Shown: positions 35,132 through 43,969 of the stretch, piece by piece | Layout: each line of letters starts with the position of its first letter | Numbering within the stretch: the stretch's first letter is position 1 | Assembly: GCA_011090425.1 (NCBI GenBank) | Contig: PHGD01000012.1 | Coordinates: forward strand, 1 to 61,866 | Direction of reading: 5' to 3' | DNA length: 61,866 nt | Origin: Nitrospira sp. LK70 | GTDB taxonomy: Bacteria; Nitrospirota; Nitrospiria; Nitrospirales; Nitrospiraceae | The notes under the pieces: generated by a model | What the model was told of the DNA's origin: nothing | Databases searched by the model: none | What the model saw: only the letters and a program-made list of their open reading frames with translations | Program-made: the position numbers and the translations under genes

Positions 35132-36456
35132 GTTGGTCTGATTCTTCAATCATAGGGAAACCCCACAGGCTCCTTCTCTCTGCAATGGTTGCAGGTCTCT
35201 TCGCCCGAACCTGGGTCATTCTGCATGCTCCTGGCCATGCGTTTGCCGTTGATCAATTAGTCGATACCTTGGCGTGGAATCTTGCAACCCTGCATCAGTT
35301 CACACTCGACGGAGTCAATCCGGCAGCGCATGTCGGTCCGCTCTATCCTCTGGTGCTCGCCGTCTTCTATACCTTCGTTGGCCACCGGCCGGAATGGGTT
35401 CCGACGCTGCACGTTCTCTTCGATCTCGGCACCGCATGGTGCATGTATCGAGTCGCGACCGCGTTGTGGAGTTCATGGATCGGAGCTTGGACCGCCGTTC
35501 TTGTGTTCCTCTATCCCGCCTATTGGACATATGATCCGAGGATCAGGAGCGAAGCGCTTCTCACGCTCCTCATGAGCGTCTGGCTCTGGGCAACGGTCGT
35601 CTGGGGTCAAAGGCCGTCCAGCAGGCGATGTGCGTTCGTGGGTTTTGCAGCTGGTTTGACTATCTTGTGCAAGCCGGTCGTGCTGGTTCTGGCGCTGCTT
35701 CTCACGGGACTCCTGTGGATCGACAGGGATCGTCTTTCAGAAAAGATCGGCTATGCGATCCTATACGGGGCAACCTGTGCTGTCCTCGTTCTCCCTTGGT
35801 CGCTACGAAATTACTATGTATTTCATCACGTTATTCCTGTCTCAGCAGGGATCGGGGCAGGATTGTGGATGGGGAGCGATCCGATATCTCGTGGAAGCTG
35901 GCCGATGCCGCCGGATCAAGAACAGGCTATCTGGGAAAGTGCCGGCATCACCCCGCTTCCCTATGCTCACGCGATGTACGACGTGCAAACAGATCGGCTG
36001 TTACGTGAAAAAGGTCTGAGTCGGATCGCAGCCGATCCTATCCGCTATGTCGGTTTGACCTTCACCAGGGTGTGGGATTTCTGGATCGGCAATTCGTTCT
36101 ATTTAGTCAATGAGAAGGAGCTGACAGGTGGATTGCGGGCGGACGCGGCAGAGCGAGGATGGGCAGTAACGATCTACGGCCTACTCAAGCGACTCCTCCT
36201 AGTGCCGAGCTTCATTGTCCTCGCCATCTGCAGCGCCTGGGTTCATCGAAAACGCTGGCGGGACCTTCTACCACTCTATCTTTTTCCTATTGGACTTACG
36301 GCAGGCTACATTCCATTCACGGTGGAAGCAGGTCGCTATGCCTTGCCTGTCTTACCTTGCCTCATGATGCTTTCGGTGGCTTTGGTAGCGCACTGTCAGA
36401 CCGTGCGATCACTGCACTTGCAGGGACAAGCCTTTCCACAGACCAGGACCCTATGA
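35128..36456 (+). CDS. Membrane glycosyltransferase, GT39/ArnT-like (GT-C)
   Basis: 442 residues from the ATG at 35128; a TTG nine bases earlier is possible. There are about 10-11 membrane helices. The GT-C pattern is seen: an acidic first loop AVDQLVDTLAWN, a re-entrant HVGPLYPLVLAVFYTF (GPLYP) and VPWSLRNY-type VLPWSLRNYYVF near residue 230. These enzymes use polyprenyl-phosphate sugars on the periplasmic side, so this may decorate the polymer after flipping. Confidence 0.78.
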   Translation: MSWSDSSIIGKPHRLLLSAMVAGLFARTWVILHAPGHAFAVDQLVDTLAWNLATLHQFTLDGVNPAAHVGPLYPLVLAVFYTFVGHRPEWVPTLHVLFDLGTAWCMYRVATALWSSWIGAWTAVLVFLYPAYWTYDPRIRSEALLTLLMSVWLWATVVWGQRPSSRRCAFVGFAAGLTILCKPVVLVLALLLTGLLWIDRDRLSEKIGYAILYGATCAVLVLPWSLRNYYVFHHVIPVSAGIGAGLWMGSDPISRGSWPMPPDQEQAIWESAGITPLPYAHAMYDVQTDRLLREKGLSRIAADPIRYVGLTFTRVWDFWIGNSFYLVNEKELTGGLRADAAERGWAVTIYGLLKRLLLVPSFIVLAICSAWVHRKRWRDLLPLYLFPIGLTAGYIPFTVEAGRYALPVLPCLMMLSVALVAHCQTVRSLHLQGQAFPQTRTL

Positions 36457-37298
36457 TGGCATTTGAACTGACCAGACATCGCTTTCTTGACCTATTACAA
36501 ACATACCAGCCGTCTGTTTATGAGTCATTCGGAGAAGGCGACGCGCGCTTTACCATGCCCATGCACCATGCGATGAAATGCCGAGATCGGCTGCATGTGG
36601 CTTTGAAACGCGGCTTGCATAGGCTGCCCTCGGATAAACAGACGATCGTCGATTTCGGCCCGTTTCCTGGAAGCCTTTTGCGGCTCTTGCGCAGGCTGGA
36701 CTACACCAGCTCGGCTCGGTTGTTTGGTGCTGGTCTGATGGTTTCAGACGAGTTCGTTCACTTCATGCATCGAGATGCGCAGGCGGACATTCACGCCGTC
36801 AATCTCGATCCGACCGGAGGTCATTTTCTGAACAAAGGATATTCCGAGAAAGTTCCGCTTTCGGATCACTCCGTCCAGTTGGTATTTGCGTTGGAGATCA
36901 TCGAACATTTGACGTCACCGTTCCATTTGCTGTCGGAAGCCTATCGCATATTGGGATCGGGCTGTCATGTGGTGCTCACGACCCCGAACGTGACGCGAAT
37001 CGGAAACGTCTTGAAGTTGTTGATTGGTCGGACGCCGAACGACCGGCTTGCGCCGCCTGGTTATCACAACCCCGATGATGAATGGCGTCCGCACGCCCGT
37101 GAATACGCCATGCACGAATTGGTCGACATGCTGCGCCAAACCGGCTTCGGCATCGCGGAAACGCGGTTTTTTCTTGGTGAGGACACACAAGAGTGCCATC
37201 AGCCATGGAGTCAGCACGGAATCGATTGGGCTAAATGGCCGTTCTACGTCGTACCCCATTTGCGCGGTAGCCTGTTGATTGTGGGGAGGAAGCCGTGA
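36453..37298 (+). CDS. SAM-dependent methyltransferase
   Basis: 281 residues, ATG overlapping the previous stop (ATGATG). The SAM loop is weak: TIVDFGPFPGSLLRLLRRL (about 67-85), followed by VPLSDHSVQLVFALEIIEHL and EAYRILGSGCHVVLTTPNV, as in Methyltransf_11/23 proteins. The region RPHAREYAMHELVDMLRQTGF is common to polysaccharide methyltransferases. A longer upstream frame lies within the GT39-like gene and is not used. Substrate unknown. Confidence 0.8.
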   Translation: MMAFELTRHRFLDLLQTYQPSVYESFGEGDARFTMPMHHAMKCRDRLHVALKRGLHRLPSDKQTIVDFGPFPGSLLRLLRRLDYTSSARLFGAGLMVSDEFVHFMHRDAQADIHAVNLDPTGGHFLNKGYSEKVPLSDHSVQLVFALEIIEHLTSPFHLLSEAYRILGSGCHVVLTTPNVTRIGNVLKLLIGRTPNDRLAPPGYHNPDDEWRPHAREYAMHELVDMLRQTGFGIAETRFFLGEDTQECHQPWSQHGIDWAKWPFYVVPHLRGSLLIVGRKP

Positions 37299-38470
37299 AG
37301 CCGGTCGTTCTCGCAGAGCTTGCCGGCTCGGCCGGATACGGGGGAGGAGAACGGTACTTGGAATTGCTGTTCGACCGATTGGACCGCAGTCGTTTTTCTC
37401 CGCTCCTAATTTGTCCGGAGCCTGGCCCATTCGTGGGGAAGATGAAAACAAGAGGGATTCCGACCAACGTGGTGCAGTTGACGCCGCTTTTCAACCTTGT
37501 GGCGCTCATACGTCTGGCACAGGTATTAAAGCGGAACGAGGTGACGGTTCTCCAAACTCACGGCCCTCGGGCGAACGTGTACGGGCGCTTTGCTGCCTGG
37601 TTGGCCGGAGTCCCTTGCGTCGTGTCGACCATACACAACTCCATCAAGGATTATGAGGTCAATTCCATCCAACGATATGTCTACCGCACCATCCTGCGCC
37701 TATTGCTGCCGCTGACAGACCGAGTGATTTGTGTTTCAGAGGCGCTGAGACAAGACGTCATTGTCGACTGTCCTGGCACGGCACCGAGGACGACCACGGT
37801 GTGGAACGGCATTGATCCTGCCCTCCTCTTCTGCAGGGGAAATCGCAACAAGATCAGGAGGGAATGGTGTCGAGGCAGCGGACCAGTACTCGTCACCGTT
37901 GCCAGACTCACGGAGCAAAAGGGCCATCGGTTCTTAATCGAAGCGCTGCCTGGGCTTCTTACAGAATGGCCGTCACTCGTCTGTTTGTTTGTCGGAGAGG
38001 GTGAATGTCAAGTATCGCTTCGGGACTTGGCAAGAGAGAAGGGCGTTGAACAAAGCTGTCGCTTTGCAGGAGTGCGGAATGACGTGGTCGATTGGTACGC
38101 GGCGGCGGATGTGGTCGTGTTGCCTTCTCTCTCTGAAGGATTTCCTTTTGTGGTTCTCGAGGCCTTGGCCATGGCTCGGCCTGTCGTTGCAACCAATGTC
38201 AACGGTGTCCCGGAGGTCATCCGCGATGGCATGCACGGTTTACTGGTACCGCCGCGGAATCCCCAGGCCTTGCAAGTAGCGATTCGGACATTGCTTCATG
38301 ATCCCTGTTTGGCTGCATGCCTAGGAAAGACGGGGCAAGAAGAGGTCGCAGCCCGTTTTACGTCAGAGAAGATGGTTCAGAACACGGTCAAGGCAATCGA
38401 AGAAGCGATGCCGGTTTTGCGTGCTTCACACAGCGTCGCCCAGGGACATGTCCAGAAAAAGGCGGCATGA
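37295..38470 (+). CDS. Glycosyltransferase family 4 (GT-B)
   Basis: 391 residues from a GTG overlapping the previous stop (GTGA). It starts MKPVVLAELAGSAGYGGGER and has the two GT4 landmarks: TVWNGIDPALLF, LVTVARLTEQKGHRFLIEAL (about 198-217), then LFVGEGECQ and VVLPSLSEGFPFVVLEALA. Third GT4 in the locus. Sugar specificity cannot be predicted. Confidence 0.88.
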   Translation: MKPVVLAELAGSAGYGGGERYLELLFDRLDRSRFSPLLICPEPGPFVGKMKTRGIPTNVVQLTPLFNLVALIRLAQVLKRNEVTVLQTHGPRANVYGRFAAWLAGVPCVVSTIHNSIKDYEVNSIQRYVYRTILRLLLPLTDRVICVSEALRQDVIVDCPGTAPRTTTVWNGIDPALLFCRGNRNKIRREWCRGSGPVLVTVARLTEQKGHRFLIEALPGLLTEWPSLVCLFVGEGECQVSLRDLAREKGVEQSCRFAGVRNDVVDWYAAADVVVLPSLSEGFPFVVLEALAMARPVVATNVNGVPEVIRDGMHGLLVPPRNPQALQVAIRTLLHDPCLAACLGKTGQEEVAARFTSEKMVQNTVKAIEEAMPVLRASHSVAQGHVQKKAA

Positions 38471-39354
38471 ATACGGAAATTGCAAACTACGAAACGATTG
38501 TCGGCTGTCCTTGCGGAGCTATTGAGTCGGCTGTCGAGGCGTTTCATACCCCAACGCGACGATACGTTCGCTGTCCCGCGTGCGATCTTGTGTTTCTGCA
38601 TCCTCGTCCGACTCGCGAGTCGGTGGAAGATTATTTTCGTGAAGCCTATGACAGCGACTACGGAGAGGTTGAAGCCTGCGCTGATCGGCAGCCGGTGTAC
38701 CAGAGTGTGCTGAAGCACCTGTCCTTGTATCGGTCGTCGCCGGGTGCCTTGCTCGATGTTGGATGTGGAGACGGCGAGTTTTTACTCCTCTGTCGACGAG
38801 CCGGATGGGACTGTTCGGGAATCGAGTTGTCGGAACGGGCTGCGACTCGCGCCGCTCAGAAGGGATTGACGATACTGCCGCAGCACACGCTTGAAGGTGG
38901 TGAAGAGGCGCGGCACTTTGATGTTGTGGTCCTCATCAATGTGCTGGAAACCGTCGCCGATCCGCGCACCCTGCTTCGGCAAGCGGCCGATCTCCTCACA
39001 CCTAGAGGGCTGGTGATTGTGCGAGCCACAAACGGGGACTTTCATTTGCCGATGCGGGCACCGGCCCGCTGGATCGGTTCGCAATATGACCAAGCGTTTC
39101 ACTGGTACCTGTATACGACCAAGACCTTGAAGACGCTCATGGTGAGTGTCGGGCTTAAGATCGTCAGTCTGCGCAATTCCAAGCCCAGTCGAGGACCTCT
39201 TTCGCCCCTGCATCCCTGGTTCAGCCGATTGAAATGGACGGCAAGCCGGGCCCTGCTGTGGCCGCTTACCCAGACCCTGTACCACGCAACGGGTGGCCGC
39301 CTCCTATGCGCTCCGTCGTTTGAAATCATCGCTCAACAACCAGGAAATGGGTGA
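38467..39354 (+). CDS. SAM-dependent methyltransferase with N-terminal zinc-binding motif
   Basis: 295 residues, ATG overlapping the previous stop. The first 45 residues have CPCG and CPAC pairs (near 14-17 and 36-39), a zinc knuckle typical of the methyltransferases of dTDP-sugar and surface-polysaccharide pathways. The SAM site LLDVGCGDGEFLLLCRRAGW lies at about 97-116, with DVVVLINVLETV and LLTPRGLVIVRATN later. It could methylate a nucleotide sugar or a glycan end. Confidence 0.83.
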   Translation: MNTEIANYETIVGCPCGAIESAVEAFHTPTRRYVRCPACDLVFLHPRPTRESVEDYFREAYDSDYGEVEACADRQPVYQSVLKHLSLYRSSPGALLDVGCGDGEFLLLCRRAGWDCSGIELSERAATRAAQKGLTILPQHTLEGGEEARHFDVVVLINVLETVADPRTLLRQAADLLTPRGLVIVRATNGDFHLPMRAPARWIGSQYDQAFHWYLYTTKTLKTLMVSVGLKIVSLRNSKPSRGPLSPLHPWFSRLKWTASRALLWPLTQTLYHATGGRLLCAPSFEIIAQQPGNG

Positions 39355-39605
39355 TGAGTCAAGATCTCACGTACCGTCGGTCTTGGAAACGCACCCTGCG
39401 CGCGTGGGGGACGATTCTCTTTCTTTGTCTTTTGGGAGCTGTGGCGGCGCTCGGTGTGCGGACGCTACTCGAGTCGGTTGGAAGCGCCAGGCATACCCGA
39501 TACGAGCCGGTGGACGTTCCACCTCAGTCGGTTTCGCCCCGTCATGAACGGGAGCGAGAAGAATTGGAACGTCGTGACGGTCTTGTGCTTGAAAGGGAGA
39601 AGTAG
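39354..39605 (+). CDS. Small single-pass membrane protein, unknown function
   Basis: 83 residues. One membrane helix (WGTILFLCLLGAVAALGVRT, about 18-37) after a basic N-terminus, then a Pro-containing linker and a highly charged helix (HEREREELERRDGLVLEREK) at the end. AGGA lies eight bases upstream of the ATG; a GTG three bases earlier gives a GTGA overlap. It sits four bases before asnB and may anchor or pair with a polysaccharide enzyme. I do not recognise a family. Confidence 0.6.
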   Translation: MSQDLTYRRSWKRTLRAWGTILFLCLLGAVAALGVRTLLESVGSARHTRYEPVDVPPQSVSPRHEREREELERRDGLVLEREK

Positions 39606-39609
39606 TGGA

Positions 39610-41541
39610 ATGTGTGGAATTTGTGGAGTCATAGGAGATGGTGACGGTTTGGAACTCCAACCCATGCTGCGTCGCCTGATCCATCGTGGACCGGACGAAG
39701 AGGGAATCTATCGTCAGCCTGGAGTCGTGCTTGGTGCTCGTAGGCTTCGGGTGATTGATCCGGTCGGAGGACGGCAACCGGTTCGCAATGAGAGAGGCAC
39801 TGTGTGGGCTGTCATGAACGGCGAAATCTATAACTATCGAGAATTGACTCATAAACTCGTGGGGAGAGGGCACCGATTTGCAACCCGCTGTGATACCGAG
39901 GTCTTGGTCCACCTGTATGAGGACGAAGGATTTGAGGCCTTTCGTCGATTGCGAGGAATGTTCGCGATAGCGCTGTGGGACCAGGAACGCCGTTCTGCGT
40001 GGTTGGTTCGCGATCGCCTTGGTATCAAACCGCTGTACTATGCCATCCGTCAATGCCGAGCCGGCAGGGGGCCTTCCGTCATATTTTCCTCGGAGATTCC
40101 ATCGTTACTCGAAGCCTTGCCGGATTGGCGGATACGCCCGGAAGGGATCGCCGAGTATCTGACACATTTGTATGTACCGGGGCCGGACACGATGATCATC
40201 GGTGTGCACCAATTGCGTCCCGGCGAAGCGATGAATATATCGGACGGACGAACGGAGTTGTTGCGGTACTACCGTCCTGAGGAAACGCTCCACATTCACG
40301 CCCAATGGACCGCTAAAGAGGCAGGCAGAGAGGTGTTGCGTACTTTTGAAGAGACCGTGCAGGCCCATTTGGTCAGCGATGTCCCCTTGGGGTTATTTCT
40401 TTCAGGCGGTATCGATTCTGCGTCATTGTTAGCCATGATGGCAAAAGCACAGAGTGGGCCGGTCAGGACCTTCTCGATCGGATATGAGCATCCTTCCGAC
40501 CAATCATTCAGCGAGCTGGCATCGGCGCGATTGTTGGCTGATCACTTCAAGACCATTCATTCGGAAACGATTCTGAGCCTGGATGCGGTCGCGCTGCTCG
40601 AAAAAGTGGTTGAGGGCATGGGGGAGCCGTTTGCCGACTCGTCGGCTATCCCCACGTATCTCGTGTCGGAGGTCGCGCGACAGACCGTCACGGTGGCGCT
40701 TTCAGGCATCGGCGGGGATGAGCTCTTTGGTGGATATCCTCGCTATTTAGGTCTCCGCACCGCAGTCCAGTATCAACGAATTCCTCTGGTGCTGCGGGAG
40801 CACATGGCTCAATGGAGCAGACGTATCGGCGAATATGGAAACGCTCGTGACCAAGCAGCCCGCATGAAACGATTTTTCGGCGATGGACATTTGTCGCTTC
40901 CCGAGCAATACCGTCGCTGGACTACGTTCATTCCTGCCGAATGGGACGGCATCCTCTGGGGAGAGCGATTGGCAGCGATGTTTGTCAACGAGAGACCGCT
41001 TGGAGCTGGTGAGGATCTGTTCAACCAGTGGCCGTCGTCCGACCCGGCGGACTGTGCCATGGGCGTCGACCTACAATGTTATCTGCCTGACGATCTCCTG
41101 CGCATGGCTGATCGAATGAGTATGGTGCACTCGCTCGAATTGCGTGTCCCATTTTGTGATCATCATCTCTTGGCCGCAGCACTGCGAATTCCCTCGCAGG
41201 TGCGTCTGACCGGCTGGCAATTGAAAGGGTTTATGCGCCGAATGTTGCGGGGCCTTCTGCCGGATCGAATTCTTCGTGCACCCAAGCAAGGGTTCATGGT
41301 GCCCATGGCTCGATGGCTTCGAGAAGACCTTCGTGAAATGGCACACGATCTGTTAGCAGAGGATGTGATCAAGGACCGGGGGTATGTCAAGCCGACGTAC
41401 GTCCGGTGGTTGCTGGAAGAACATGAGACCGGCTGCCGAAACTTTTCAGATCAACTGTATGCACTGATCGTGCTGGAGCTCTGGCATCGAGGTTTGCGAA
41501 CCGGCTCTTCTGAACGAACGGCAGCGAAGGCCAATGCATGA
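39610..41541 (+). CDS. asnB: Asparagine synthetase (glutamine-hydrolysing) family amidotransferase
   Basis: 643 residues from MCGICGVIG, with the catalytic Cys at position 2 after removal of Met; the 52-codon extension upstream is excluded for that reason. The Ntn-hydrolase domain has HRGPDEEG, RLRVID and MNGEIYNYREL; the synthetase domain has the ATP pyrophosphatase loop SGGIDS (265-270) and ALSGIGGDELFGGYPRY. In exopolysaccharide loci, AsnB homologues are thought to amidate sugar acids or proteins and not to make free asparagine. The GT4 gene after it starts within its last codons. Confidence 0.9.
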   Translation: MCGICGVIGDGDGLELQPMLRRLIHRGPDEEGIYRQPGVVLGARRLRVIDPVGGRQPVRNERGTVWAVMNGEIYNYRELTHKLVGRGHRFATRCDTEVLVHLYEDEGFEAFRRLRGMFAIALWDQERRSAWLVRDRLGIKPLYYAIRQCRAGRGPSVIFSSEIPSLLEALPDWRIRPEGIAEYLTHLYVPGPDTMIIGVHQLRPGEAMNISDGRTELLRYYRPEETLHIHAQWTAKEAGREVLRTFEETVQAHLVSDVPLGLFLSGGIDSASLLAMMAKAQSGPVRTFSIGYEHPSDQSFSELASARLLADHFKTIHSETILSLDAVALLEKVVEGMGEPFADSSAIPTYLVSEVARQTVTVALSGIGGDELFGGYPRYLGLRTAVQYQRIPLVLREHMAQWSRRIGEYGNARDQAARMKRFFGDGHLSLPEQYRRWTTFIPAEWDGILWGERLAAMFVNERPLGAGEDLFNQWPSSDPADCAMGVDLQCYLPDDLLRMADRMSMVHSLELRVPFCDHHLLAAALRIPSQVRLTGWQLKGFMRRMLRGLLPDRILRAPKQGFMVPMARWLREDLREMAHDLLAEDVIKDRGYVKPTYVRWLLEEHETGCRNFSDQLYALIVLELWHRGLRTGSSERTAAKANA

Positions 41542-42761
41542 ATATTCTGTTGTTGGCTGAAGTGTCGGCGGAGCGAGTCATCGGTGGGGCGGAACGGGTT
41601 CTTCGCAACCAAGCCCTTGGATTGGTGAGGCTCGGCCATCACGCGGAGCTGCTGACGCGGGCTCCTGAGCATGCTTTGGCGGACGTGCTGGAGATGAGCG
41701 GCATTCGCGAATGGCGCTATTCGGTCAGTCGCAGGCACGAAGCGGCGTTTCTCTGGTCTTCAGTGCGCCGATCGGTTGAACAGTTCGATCGCTTATGTGC
41801 GGCCGAACCGCTGGATGCCGTCATCATTCACCAGGCGTTGGCTGGCCTCGGCCCCATTCTGGCTCGTCGTCATGCAGCATCCCAATGGATTTATATGTGT
41901 CATTCTCTCGCTCATGAGGAATACGAGACGAGGCAAGGCCAGACTGCTTCGACTCTGGCAAGCCTACGGCGACGAGCTAATCATCGGGCAAGGCGCTCCG
42001 TAGAACGAGCGGTGATGTCCCGATGTCACAATGTGGTCGTTCTCAGTCAATTTATGCGGCAGCGGGTCATCGCCGCTCATTGTCTTTCGGTCGATCGCCT
42101 AGCGGTCATCCCAGGGGCGGTTGATCCCCATGCCTTTGTCCCGTTAGAGGATCGTCGACTTGCAAAGGCAGCGCTCAACCTTCCGCCCAATCGTAAGATC
42201 CTCTTTACAGTTCGAAACCTTGTGCCGAGGATGGGGCTCGACAATCTGTTGCGTGCGATCGAGATGCTGGACAGGACGCAGCATGAGCTGATGCTGGTAA
42301 TCGGTGGGGAAGGCCCCTTGTACGAACAGATCCAAGCAGACATACAACGGAAAAGACTCAGTGATGTCGTACGGCTGATAGGGTTCGTTCCCGAATCCCA
42401 GCTCGGGCGATATTACCAGGCTGCGGACCTTGTCCTGATGCCGAGTCTTCAATTAGAGGGTTTCGGTCTGGTGATGGTCGAAGCAATGGCCTGCGGGGCA
42501 CCAGTGCTCGGGACACCGGTCGGGGCGATTCCGGAGATCTTGAACCAAGTCGACCCCATCCTGGTCGCGGAAGGCGTCGATGGTCGGTCGATCGCACAGG
42601 CGCTTGAACGGGTCTTGAGGCGGCTACAGGAACCAGGAGAGGCGAGTCGGCTGGCGAGAAAGGGCCGCGCTCTGATTGAACGCCGGTACAATTGGACACA
42701 ACATTGTAACGAACTGGTCGGCTTGTTGGAGGGGCGAAAGCAATTTCGGCTCGCGGCCTAG
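41538..42761 (+). CDS. Glycosyltransferase family 4 (GT-B)
   Basis: 407 residues, ATG overlapping the asnB stop. N-terminal GGAERVLRNQALGLVRLGHH; C-terminal LAVIPGAVDPHAFVP, ILFTVRNLVPRMGLDNLLRA, LVIGGEGPLYEQIQ and LVLMPSLQLEGFGLVMVEAM with the E-x7-E-like pair (EGFGLVMVE). Fourth GT4 in the locus. Confidence 0.88.
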   Translation: MNILLLAEVSAERVIGGAERVLRNQALGLVRLGHHAELLTRAPEHALADVLEMSGIREWRYSVSRRHEAAFLWSSVRRSVEQFDRLCAAEPLDAVIIHQALAGLGPILARRHAASQWIYMCHSLAHEEYETRQGQTASTLASLRRRANHRARRSVERAVMSRCHNVVVLSQFMRQRVIAAHCLSVDRLAVIPGAVDPHAFVPLEDRRLAKAALNLPPNRKILFTVRNLVPRMGLDNLLRAIEMLDRTQHELMLVIGGEGPLYEQIQADIQRKRLSDVVRLIGFVPESQLGRYYQAADLVLMPSLQLEGFGLVMVEAMACGAPVLGTPVGAIPEILNQVDPILVAEGVDGRSIAQALERVLRRLQEPGEASRLARKGRALIERRYNWTQHCNELVGLLEGRKQFRLAA

Positions 42762-42778
42762 CAGGCCATTGAAAAACT

Positions 42779-43969
42779 ATGATGGCTGTTCGAAAGGTCG
42801 TCCATATCATCACTCGGCTGGATCACGGTGGCTCTGCTCGGAATACCATGCTCACAGTGTTAGGACATGATCGGACTCAGTTTGAGCCGGTCATGGTCAC
42901 AGGACAAGCTGAAAGCTGGAACGCGCAGGGGGGACTCACCGCAATAATGGAAAATCTTCGGTTCTTGGACAAAGAGGCAATCCGTTACCACCTGGTTCCG
43001 TCGCTGGTTCGTCATCTCAGTCCAAAGGGTGATCTGGCGGCGCTGTGGAATCTGGTTGTCCTATTACGACAAGAACAACCCGATATCGTTCATACGCACA
43101 CATCCAAAGCCGGAGTCCTAGGCAGGCTGGCCGCTTGGATCACGGCTGTTCCCAAGATTGTTCATACACCACACGGGCACGTGTTCTATGGTCACTTCGG
43201 TTCGATACGTTCGTGGATATTTTTACAGATCGAGCGCGCATTGGCATGGATCACCGATGAGTTGATCGCACTGACACCGGTCGAAAGAACCGAGCATCTT
43301 GAGCGAGGAATCGGGGTGTCTGATCGGTTTGCCGTCATACCAAGCGGTATCGACATCGATCGTTTCAAGCGGGCCCGGATCGGCGGAAAGGTGATGCCGG
43401 AGTGGTTCGACTGCCCATCTGACGCGACGGTCATCGGCTCCGTCGGCTGGTTGACGGATATTAAGGGGCATCGGTTTTTGGTCGACGCCGTCGCTCGATT
43501 GAAGCAGGAGCATCCTCATCTGCACCTCGTCATTCTCGGCAGCGGGGATCAGCATGATGCCCTGCTGCGCCAGGCAAGCCAAGCAGGAATCACTCAGGCC
43601 CTGCATCTGGTAGGTCATCGAGAGGACGTCGATTGCGCGCTGGCTGGGATGAATTGCTTCGTCTTGCCGTCGCTCAATGAGGGGATGGGGCGGGCCTTGA
43701 TCGAAGCCATGGCGGCCGGACTTCCGGTGATTGCCAGCCGAACTGGGGGAATTCCTGCTCTGATCGAGGATGAGAAGAACGGCCTCCTTGTCCCACCAGG
43801 AGATAGTCTCGCGCTGGCCGTCGCGTTGCGACGGATATTGTCCGATCCTGCCTGGGCCAGCACATTAGGACAGCAGGCGATGCTGAGCATTGGAACGGAC
43901 TACGGCGTCCCTGCCATGATTCGGGCCGTTGAGTTGATCTACCGAGGGGCAGCAGTGAGACATGCGTAG
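42779..43969 (+). CDS. Glycosyltransferase family 4 (GT-B)
   Basis: 396 residues starting MMAVRKVVHIITRLDHGGSA; the second Met is an equal candidate. HTHTSKAGVLGRLAAW and IVHTPHGHVFYGHF are typical of the branch that includes capsular transferases. The C-domain has FAVIPSGIDIDRF, VGWLTDIKGHRFLVDAVA, LVILGSG and FVLPSLNEGMGRALIEAMAAG. Fifth GT4. It overlaps the PHP gene by eight bases. Confidence 0.88.
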   Translation: MMAVRKVVHIITRLDHGGSARNTMLTVLGHDRTQFEPVMVTGQAESWNAQGGLTAIMENLRFLDKEAIRYHLVPSLVRHLSPKGDLAALWNLVVLLRQEQPDIVHTHTSKAGVLGRLAAWITAVPKIVHTPHGHVFYGHFGSIRSWIFLQIERALAWITDELIALTPVERTEHLERGIGVSDRFAVIPSGIDIDRFKRARIGGKVMPEWFDCPSDATVIGSVGWLTDIKGHRFLVDAVARLKQEHPHLHLVILGSGDQHDALLRQASQAGITQALHLVGHREDVDCALAGMNCFVLPSLNEGMGRALIEAMAAGLPVIASRTGGIPALIEDEKNGLLVPPGDSLALAVALRRILSDPAWASTLGQQAMLSIGTDYGVPAMIRAVELIYRGAAVRHA

